From Clostridiales bacterium (lineage in GTDB: Bacteria; Bacillota; Clostridia; Oscillospirales; Oscillospiraceae), in the NCBI GenBank assembly GCA_019415645.1, contig DXYV01000004.1, forward strand, positions 56,976 through 120,975: 64,000 nt of DNA, read 5' to 3'. Under the pieces are notes generated by a model. It saw only the letters and a list, made by a program, of their open reading frames with translations, was not told where the DNA came from and made no database searches. The position numbers were made by a program, and so were the translations under genes. This document shows, one piece after another, positions 58,231 through 64,000 of the stretch. Numbering within the stretch: the stretch's first letter is position 1; each line of letters opens with the position of its first letter.

Positions 58231-58785
58231 TTGAACATCACACATGCGGTGGCAAGCAACTGCAAACGGGTCCGGGAGGAGAAAAAATTGACGCTGGATC
58301 ATGCGGCGGCGGTCACGGGAGTTTCCAGGAGTATGCTGGCCCAGATCGAGAAGGGGGATGTAAATCCCACGATCTCGGTGCTGTGGAAGATCGCCAACGG
58401 ATACAAGGTGTCCTTCACCACGCTGGTGGAGCCGGAGAACCTGCCCACCCAGGTGCTGCGGGCGGGAAGCATGGAGCCCATCGTGGAGGACGGCGGAGGA
58501 TACGTCAACTATCCCGCGTTCCCCTTTGATGAGCGCCTCTCCTTCGAGACTTACCGCATCGCCATCCGCCTGGGAGGTCATCTGGAGGCGCAGCCCCATA
58601 TGGCGGGCACGGAGGAGCTGATCACCGTCTTTTCCGGCCGGGTGGAGATCGGCGTGGGTGAAGAGACTTTTTTGCTGGAGACCGGGGATTCCATCCGGTT
58701 TCGGGCAGATGTGCCCCACTCCTACCGCAACTGCGGAACCGAGAGCGTCCAGCTGAGCATGATTATTTATTATGGTGCGTCATAG
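58231..58785 (+). CDS. XRE-cupin transcriptional regulator
   Basis: 184 residues. Helix-turn-helix at 8-62 (NCKRVREEKKLTLDHAAAVTGVSRSMLAQIEKG, split here by reading), then a cupin domain (about 105-182) with the HLEAQPHMAGTEELITVFSGRVEIGV pattern. This class senses small molecules and often controls a neighbouring amino-acid exporter. The start is TTG 58231, with GGGGGAGGCG as ribosome site; no in-frame ATG is near. Confidence 0.9.
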   Translation: MNITHAVASNCKRVREEKKLTLDHAAAVTGVSRSMLAQIEKGDVNPTISVLWKIANGYKVSFTTLVEPENLPTQVLRAGSMEPIVEDGGGYVNYPAFPFDERLSFETYRIAIRLGGHLEAQPHMAGTEELITVFSGRVEIGVGEETFLLETGDSIRFRADVPHSYRNCGTESVQLSMIIYYGAS

Positions 58786-58791
58786 CAGGCC

Positions 58792-58843
58792 AAACAGCGG
58801 AGAGGGCGTACGCGCAGCTGCGCGTACGCCCTCTCCGCTGTTT
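58792..58843. terminator. Bidirectional terminator
   Basis: AAACAGCGGAGAGGGCGTAC and beyond pairs perfectly with its complement around AGCT; ends GTTT on the plus strand. Confidence 0.85.
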
Positions 58844-58857
58844 GAGATTTGATTCGC

Positions 58858-59121
58858 TCAGGCTTCCAGGGCCCGCTGGAAGGCGGCGGCCACCAGGGAC
58901 TTGTCCTTCACGCCCTCATAGAGCTTCTCGGAGCCCAGATAGTAGGTGGGCACCAGCCAGTAGTCGTACTGGTCGGCGAGCTCCGGCTGCTTATGTTCGT
59001 CAATGAGCGTTAAGGGCACGTCTTTGAATTCGGGGTGCTCCGCAAACAGCTCCTCCTGCCAGCGCATCGCGTTGGCGCAGTGGGGGCAGCCGTCAAAATA
59101 AAACAGGGTCAGCTCCTTCAT
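58858..59121 (-). CDS. Thioredoxin/glutaredoxin-like protein
   Basis: 87 residues with the redox motif CPHC at 12-15 (FYFDGCPHCANAM) and the cis-Pro in LVPTYYLG, the usual mark of a thioredoxin fold. It is a small cytoplasmic disulphide reductase or thiol-transfer protein. The ATG overlaps the stop of the pseudouridine synthase gene as ATGA (59118-59121), with GAAAGGAACG before it. Confidence 0.88.
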   Translation of the reverse strand: MKELTLFYFDGCPHCANAMRWQEELFAEHPEFKDVPLTLIDEHKQPELADQYDYWLVPTYYLGSEKLYEGVKDKSLVAAAFQRALEA

Positions 59122-60056
59122 GTCGCGTTCCTTTCTCCGCGGGACACGGGGCGCGTCTCCGCGCGGAAGAGTTTTTTGAATTCCTTGGGCATCCGGGCCA
59201 CAAAGGACATGGTCTTGCCGGTCAGCGGGTGGGTGAGGGAGAGCTCGTAGGAGTGCAGGCACAGCCGGCCCAGGGGATTGGTCCGGCCGCCGTACTGCTT
59301 GTCCCCCGCCACCGGGTGGCCCAGGTCCTTCATGTGGACGCGAATCTGATTTTTGCGCCCGGTGTCGATGTTCACGTCCAGCAGGGCGTAGCCCTGTCCC
59401 TGCCGCAGGGTGCGGTAGTGGGTCACGGCCCGCCGGCTGTTGAGGCCGGGCGCGCCGGAAAACATCAGGTGGGTGGAGGTCTCGATCAGGTGGGAGGTGA
59501 CAGTGCCGTGGTCGGGCTGGGGAACGCCCTCCACAACGGCGTAATAGCCCCGCTTGGTCACACACTCGTTCCAGTGCTCCTGGAACGCCTTCTGGGTCTC
59601 CGGGTCCCGGGCGAAGATCAGCACGCCGGAGGTCTCCCGGTCCAGCCGGTGGAGCACATAGATGCGGTTGTCCATGTTCTGGGTCTTGACGTAGTCGGAG
59701 ACCATGCGGTAGGCGGTGCGCACCCGTTCCCGCTCATTGCCCACGGACAGCAGGCCGGCGGGCTTGTTCACCGCGATGAGGTGTTCGTCCTCATAGAGGA
59801 GCTCAAAGGGCAGGCCGGTGAGGAAGGGGGCGGACACCGAGAGAATGGTGACCATCTGGCCGGCATGCAGGGGCGTGTCGAAGCGGGATTCCGGCTTGTT
59901 GTCCACCGCCACCAGCTTGCGGGCCAGCAGCGACTTGACGTTGTTGCGGGATTTTCCCTTCAGAGTGGCCAGGAGAAAGGGGAGCAGCGTGGTATCCTCG
60001 GTCACGGGATAGCTGGGTTCCCGGCTCTTGTCCCGGCGGTAGGAACGGTAGCTCAT
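59118..60056 (-). CDS. RluA-family pseudouridine synthase
   Basis: 312 residues. An S4-like N-terminal part (about 25-75, SRNNVKSLLARKLVAVDN) precedes the catalytic domain with YEDEHLIAVNKPAGLLS and the catalytic Asp in VLHRLDRETSGVLIFA. RVHMKDLGHPVAGDKQYG is typical. Acts on rRNA or tRNA uridines; the exact site is not readable. Its ATG overlaps the ybaK-like stop (60053-60056). Confidence 0.93.
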   Translation of the reverse strand: MSYRSYRRDKSREPSYPVTEDTTLLPFLLATLKGKSRNNVKSLLARKLVAVDNKPESRFDTPLHAGQMVTILSVSAPFLTGLPFELLYEDEHLIAVNKPAGLLSVGNERERVRTAYRMVSDYVKTQNMDNRIYVLHRLDRETSGVLIFARDPETQKAFQEHWNECVTKRGYYAVVEGVPQPDHGTVTSHLIETSTHLMFSGAPGLNSRRAVTHYRTLRQGQGYALLDVNIDTGRKNQIRVHMKDLGHPVAGDKQYGGRTNPLGRLCLHSYELSLTHPLTGKTMSFVARMPKEFKKLFRAETRPVSRGERNAT

Positions 60057-60535
60057 AGGTCCTCCTTCGCCCAGTTTTTGCAGACATCCACCCAGGCCGT
60101 ATAGCCAGACAGACGCTCCAGCTCCGGAATGGTCAGCTCAATGGCGCTGTTGCTGCTGCCGCAGGCGGGGAATACGGTGTGAAACCGCTTGAGGGACTCG
60201 TCCAGATAGACGGTGACGCCCTCCTTGACGCCGAAGGGGCACACGCCGCCCACGGCGTGGCCCACCAGCTCCTCCGCCTCGTCGGGGGTGAGCATCTTGG
60301 CCTTGGTGTGGAAAAAGGCCTTATATTTGCTGTTGTCGATTTTGGCGTCCCCGGCGGCGACGATCAGCACGGGCTGCCCCTCCACCAAAAAGGACAGCGT
60401 TTTGGCGATGCGGGCCCCCTCGCAGCCAAGGGCCTGGGCGGCCAGCTCCACCGTGGCGGAGGAGACGGGAAACTCCAAAATTTTGTCGGCCATGCCCAGA
60501 GGCTCCAGGTAGGCGCGGACTCGTTCGATCGACAT
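60053..60535 (-). CDS. YbaK/EbsC-type aminoacyl-tRNA deacylase
   Basis: 160 residues. GARIAKTLSFLV, the conserved Lys in DNSKYKAFF, and GHAVGGVCPFG match the YbaK/ProX fold, which removes wrongly attached amino acids from tRNA (often Cys or Ala on tRNA(Pro)). GCAAAGGAAGGA lies before the ATG. First gene of a three-gene chain joined by ATGA overlaps. Confidence 0.92.
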   Translation of the reverse strand: MSIERVRAYLEPLGMADKILEFPVSSATVELAAQALGCEGARIAKTLSFLVEGQPVLIVAAGDAKIDNSKYKAFFHTKAKMLTPDEAEELVGHAVGGVCPFGVKEGVTVYLDESLKRFHTVFPACGSSNSAIELTIPELERLSGYTAWVDVCKNWAKEDL

Positions 60536-60562
60536 GGGAATCCTTCCTTTGCACTCAAATCG

Positions 60563-60590
60563 CGGGGGACGGCGGATTCGCCGTCCCCCG
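60563..60590 (-). terminator. Hairpin between asnB and the ybaK-like gene
   Basis: CGGGGGACGGCG, loop GATT, perfect complement. It follows asnB on the minus strand with a weak T tract. A TTTGTT-N17-TATGAT promoter (60598-60626, minus) overlaps the end of asnB, so the hairpin may instead lie in the ybaK leader. Confidence 0.5.
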
Positions 60591-60628
60591 GATGTTTATC
60601 ATACCACAAAATTCCTCAAAAACAAAGC

Positions 60629-62467
60629 TTAAATGCGCAGTTTCACCTGATACTGCTCCAGCCAGTAGTTGAGCTGGAGAAAATAGGCGATGGTCTGGGG
60701 CGTGGTCATAAGCTGACCGTACCAGGGCGTGGCGCGCTGGGTGGTGAGCAGCTCCTCCAGCGCATCCCGGCGCACCAGCCGGAACAGGGGCGCGTCCGGG
60801 TCGGCCAGCACCTGCCGCAGCTTGGCGGAGACCGCCTGGAGATAGGCCGGGTGGTGGGTCTTGGGATAGGGACTCTTTTTCCGCCAGAGGACTTCCTGGG
60901 GCAGCAGCCCCTCCATGGCCTTGCGCAGCAGCCCCTTTTCGTGGCCCTCGTAGTCCTTCCAGGGCCAGGGGACCCGGTAGAGATATTCTGCGATGCGCCA
61001 GTCGCAGAAGGGGACCCGGACCTCCAGCCCGTGGTACATGGACATGCGATCCTTGCGGTCCAGCAGGGTCTGCATGAACCAGTCAAAGTTGAGGTTGACC
61101 ATCTCCTTCATGCGCCGCTCCAGAGGGGAGTTGAAGGGGAGAATGTGGCTGTCTGCCAGCGTGGCCTCGTAGCGCTGGCGGACGAAGGCTTCGGCATCCA
61201 GCTGCCGGGCCAGATCCGGCCGCAGGAAGGAAGCGCGGTAAGCGGTGGACTGGGCCCAGGGGAAGCCGTCCTGCTCCCGGATGTCCTTGTCCCGATACCA
61301 GGGGTAGCCGCCGAAGATCTCATCGGCGCACTCCCCGGACAGGGCCACAGTGGCGTGCTCCTTGATCTTGCCGCAGAACAGCAGCAGGGAGGAATCCACA
61401 TCGGCCATGCCGGGCAGGTCCCGGGCGTCCACCGCGGCGTACAGGGCGTCTGCCACATCCTCATTGTCCAGCACCACCCGGTGGTGGACCGCGCCCAGGC
61501 AGTCGTTCATGCGCGCGATGTAGTCGGGGTCGCTGTTGGGCTGAAAATGGCTCCGGGTGAAATACTTCTCATTGTCCACATAATCTACCGAGAAGGTGTG
61601 CAGCACCTGGCCCCGCTCCCGCAGGCAGCGGTCAGCGATGGAGGAGATCAGGCTGGAATCCAGCCCACCGGACAAGAAGGTGCACACGGGTACGTCGGCG
61701 GTCAGCTGCCGCCGGATGGCGTCGGTGACCAGAAAGCGCACCCGCTCCACCGTCTGCTCCAGCGTATCGGTGTGCTCCCCATCGGTGAGCCGCCAGTAGC
61801 GGCGCAGGTTCAGCCCCTCTGTGGGGGAGAAGGTGCCCAGCGTGGCGGGAGGGAGCTCTTTCAGCCCCCGGAACACCCCGCAGCCCGGCGTGCGTCCGGG
61901 ACCCAGCAGCAGGACCTCCGCTGCGCCCTCCAGATCCAGCTCGGCCTCCACGGCGGGGTGGGCCAGCAGAGCCTTGAGCTCGGAGCCGAAGAGGAAGCCC
62001 TGCTCGGTCAGTGTGTAGAAAAAGGGCTTGACGCCGATGCGGTCCCGGGCAAAAAAGAGGGTCTGCGCCGCTTCCTCCCAGATGGCGAAGGCGAAGATTC
62101 CGTTGAACCGGTCCACGCAGGCGGGCCCCCACTCCTGATAGCTGTGCAGCAGGACCTGGGTGTCCGACCGGTCGGTGAAGGTGTGGCCCAGGGCGGTCAG
62201 GGCCTCCCGCAGCTCTTCCGTGTTATACAGCTCGCCGTTATAGACCAGTGCGCAGGTCCGTTCCCCCGCCGAGCACACCATGGGCTGCCGCCCGCCCACC
62301 AGGTCCACCACCGACAGGCGGGCGTGAATCAGCGCGGCCGGCCCGTCGGTATAGAGTCCCCGCTGGTCCGGCCCCCGGCGGGCCAGGGTCGCCTGAATCT
62401 GTTCGCAGACCGGCAGAGGACAGGGGGACTGCCCCTCCCGCGCGACAAAACCCGCAATTCCGCACAT
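60629..62467 (-). CDS. asnB: Asparagine synthase (glutamine-hydrolysing)
   Basis: 612 residues. The start ATG gives MCGIAGF, so Cys2 is the N-terminal nucleophile of the glutaminase domain (RGPDQRG and YNGELYN follow). The synthetase domain has the PP-loop FLSGGLDSSLI and later SGECADEIFGGY. GGAGTGATT precedes the start; three upstream codons of a longer frame are not used. Converts aspartate to asparagine with ATP and glutamine. Confidence 0.96.
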   Translation of the reverse strand: MCGIAGFVAREGQSPCPLPVCEQIQATLARRGPDQRGLYTDGPAALIHARLSVVDLVGGRQPMVCSAGERTCALVYNGELYNTEELREALTALGHTFTDRSDTQVLLHSYQEWGPACVDRFNGIFAFAIWEEAAQTLFFARDRIGVKPFFYTLTEQGFLFGSELKALLAHPAVEAELDLEGAAEVLLLGPGRTPGCGVFRGLKELPPATLGTFSPTEGLNLRRYWRLTDGEHTDTLEQTVERVRFLVTDAIRRQLTADVPVCTFLSGGLDSSLISSIADRCLRERGQVLHTFSVDYVDNEKYFTRSHFQPNSDPDYIARMNDCLGAVHHRVVLDNEDVADALYAAVDARDLPGMADVDSSLLLFCGKIKEHATVALSGECADEIFGGYPWYRDKDIREQDGFPWAQSTAYRASFLRPDLARQLDAEAFVRQRYEATLADSHILPFNSPLERRMKEMVNLNFDWFMQTLLDRKDRMSMYHGLEVRVPFCDWRIAEYLYRVPWPWKDYEGHEKGLLRKAMEGLLPQEVLWRKKSPYPKTHHPAYLQAVSAKLRQVLADPDAPLFRLVRRDALEELLTTQRATPWYGQLMTTPQTIAYFLQLNYWLEQYQVKLRI

Positions 62468-62569
62468 ACAAATCACTCCAATTCCGTTCCAGGATTGGGC
62501 GGCGCACCGGATTGGGACGGAGCGCCGCCGAAAAACATCTTTGTTTCAGAGTATCCTATGCAAAACCGG

Positions 62570-63871
62570 TCAATGTGGGTCCAGGGGCCGGCTGGCCGGC
62601 CCGTCCAGCAGGGTGCCGTCTTTGGCGAAGCGGGAGCCGTGGCAGGGACAGTCCCAGGTGCGCTCGGTCCGGTTCCAGCGCAGGGCGCAGCCCAGGTGCG
62701 GGCACCGGCGGGGGAGCGGCAGGGCAAAATCCAGGGCGGCCTCCATTCCGTTGGCCGCCAGGGCGGGGAGAGCCATCCGCCGCTGGGGGGAAAAGACGGC
62801 CTGAGCGGGGTGCTCCCGGCCGGTGAGCTGGGCAGTCAGGATCTGCGCGGCCACCAGAGCTGAGGTCATCCCCCACTTTTGAAAACCGGTGACCACATAC
62901 CAGTCGGGCGTTTTTTTGCTGTACGGCCCCACATAGGGCACGCCGTCCAGCGTCATGCAGTCCTGCGTGGCCCAGCTGGCGGATACCTTGGCCTGGGGCC
63001 AGTAGCGTTTGGCGGTCTCCCGCAGGGGCCGCCAGCCCAGGGTGGGCTTGCCGGTGCGATGTCCTCCTCCACCCAGCAGGAGATAGGGGCCGGCGGAGCG
63101 GAAGGAGAGCCCCCGTGGGTCCGCGTCCCGATACATACCGGTCAGCCGGGGCGCGTGGCGCAGCGCCAGCACATAGGAGCGGTCCTGGTAGAGCTTCAGA
63201 AAATAGCCGCCGTGGCGGTCGGGAAAGGGAAAGTGGGTGGCGATCACGATCTGCTCCGCCGTGACGGAGCCGCGGTCGGTCAGGGCGGTATGGCTGTGCA
63301 GGGCGCGCACAAAGGTGTGCTCCCGGATGTTGAGTCCCCGGGCGATTCCGGCCAGAAAATTCAGCGGATGAACCTGGGCCTGCCGGGGAAGCTTGACCGC
63401 TCCGGCCACGGAGAAGGGGAGCTCCAGCTCGCGCTCAAAGACCGCCGGAACCTTCAGACGGTCCAGGGCCGCCAGCTCCCGGTCCAGCCGCTCGCGGTCG
63501 TCCCGGGAGTACACATAGCTGTCCGCGTCTTCGAAGCCGCAGTCCAGGTCCGCGCACAGACGGCGGTACTCATCCACCGCCTGAAGATTGGCCTGGAGGT
63601 AAAGCCGGGCCCGGTCCTGACCCAAAGCGCGGAGCAGTTCCGCTCCCTCCAGCCCGTGCTGGGCGGTGATCTTGGCGGTGGTACCAAGGGTGACGCCGCT
63701 GCCGATGGTGTGTCCCTCCACCAACAGACAATCCACGCCGGCCTGTTGAAGATAATAGGCGCAGAGCACGCCGGCGATTCCGCCGCCGATGATGAGCACA
63801 TCGGTGTGCATATCGCCCTCCAGGGCAGGAAAACGGGGCAGAACCGCATCCCGGCTCCAAATCGAATCCAT
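62570..63871 (-). CDS. FAD-dependent oxidoreductase with C-terminal Rieske domain
   Basis: 433 residues. A DAO-type FAD domain (about 1-345) begins DVLIIGGGIAGVLCAYYLQQAG; the last 60 residues are a Rieske [2Fe-2S] domain with CPHLGC and CPCHGSRF (C-x-H ... C-x2-H). The fusion is known in Firmicutes but the substrate is uncertain. GGAGGGTCGT precedes ATG 63871; a longer frame to 63967 is not supported. The remaining 63872-64000 holds no gene I can support. Confidence 0.9.
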   Translation of the reverse strand: MDSIWSRDAVLPRFPALEGDMHTDVLIIGGGIAGVLCAYYLQQAGVDCLLVEGHTIGSGVTLGTTAKITAQHGLEGAELLRALGQDRARLYLQANLQAVDEYRRLCADLDCGFEDADSYVYSRDDRERLDRELAALDRLKVPAVFERELELPFSVAGAVKLPRQAQVHPLNFLAGIARGLNIREHTFVRALHSHTALTDRGSVTAEQIVIATHFPFPDRHGGYFLKLYQDRSYVLALRHAPRLTGMYRDADPRGLSFRSAGPYLLLGGGGHRTGKPTLGWRPLRETAKRYWPQAKVSASWATQDCMTLDGVPYVGPYSKKTPDWYVVTGFQKWGMTSALVAAQILTAQLTGREHPAQAVFSPQRRMALPALAANGMEAALDFALPLPRRCPHLGCALRWNRTERTWDCPCHGSRFAKDGTLLDGPASRPLDPH

Positions 63872-64000
63872 AGACGACCCTCCTGGGGCTTGATTGAAAA
63901 AGGTCAACAAACCCAAGCGGCGGTGTTTTTTCCGCCATACTGCGTTGATTTTCCTTGCAATACACAAAGTATTACAGCGTCAAATCGCCTTGCCTGGCGA

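Noticed and set aside
60179..62863. 894-residue plus-strand open frame
   Set aside because: Shadow of ybaK, asnB and the Rieske gene on the minus strand; no start signals and repetitive His/Gln/Gly composition.

Overview
The window reads as a contiguous piece of chromosome from a high-GC, anaerobic gut-type Clostridia. My best guess is Oscillospiraceae, near Flavonifractor, Lawsonibacter or Intestinimonas. This is inferred from gene content and style, not from a marker comparison: dnaG directly followed by rpoD, addB-addA, zinc-type rpmE, pepF, guaB, gluQ-like, GGAGG ribosome sites, sigma-A promoters, and many GC-rich hairpin terminators. I see no rRNA, tRNA, CRISPR array, transposase or prophage.

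Layout. 1-470: end of an unseen gene whose last 40 bases and terminator are duplicated. 492-5867 (minus): a metallophosphatase-Nudix fusion, then an operon of secreted lectin/hydrolase, membrane protein, metallophosphoesterase and PHP phosphoesterase. 6252-9275: a 1007-residue orphan protein. 9608-16481: an envelope-type regulon made of a membrane protein, an OmpR-type two-component system and several small or membrane proteins, ending with a radical SAM enzyme. Four promoters here share a near-identical upstream element at exactly the same distance from the -10 box. 16813-27825: a membrane phospho-signalling cluster with three FHA domains, a trypsin-like protease, one apparently active Ser/Thr kinase, three dead kinase modules, a PP2C phosphatase and a DNA-binding-type regulator. 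27914-35802: flavin/FeS oxidoreductase, glutamyl-Q synthetase homologue, guaB and a second two-component system. 35949-46933: orphan DNA methyltransferase, addB-addA, rpmE, flavin reductase, hflX and a double acetyltransferase. 46952-50712: dispersed composite repeats flanking an XRE regulator, yigZ and dgt. 50713-58785: dnaG, rpoD, pepF, a secreted Cu-amine-oxidase-N protein and a LysE exporter with its divergent XRE-cupin regulator. 58858-63871 (minus): thioredoxin-like protein, RluA-type pseudouridine synthase, YbaK, AsnB and an FAD/Rieske oxidoreductase.

Two systems stand out. First, the regulon at 9517-16266: four promoters carry an A(C/T)AA-N7-ACAA direct repeat (11-bp period) ending in GAAACAAAAC, always 27 bases before the -10 hexamer, with no good -35 box. 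The first copy drives the two-component operon, so its response regulator is the obvious candidate activator. Targets include multipass and tiny membrane proteins, a repetitive amphipathic protein and a radical SAM enzyme, which suggests an envelope or lipid response. Second, the kinase/FHA/protease/PP2C cluster, in which catalytic folds come in live and dead versions: one intact kinase against three degenerate kinase modules, and one intact protease against an apparent dead protease fold. Threonine motifs of TEY/TEF or KT type recur in the juxtamembrane linkers and could be the phosphosites read by the FHA domains.

Coordinates come from reading frames, ribosome sites and motif reading by eye. 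Family names rest on recognised motifs, and no database search was possible.
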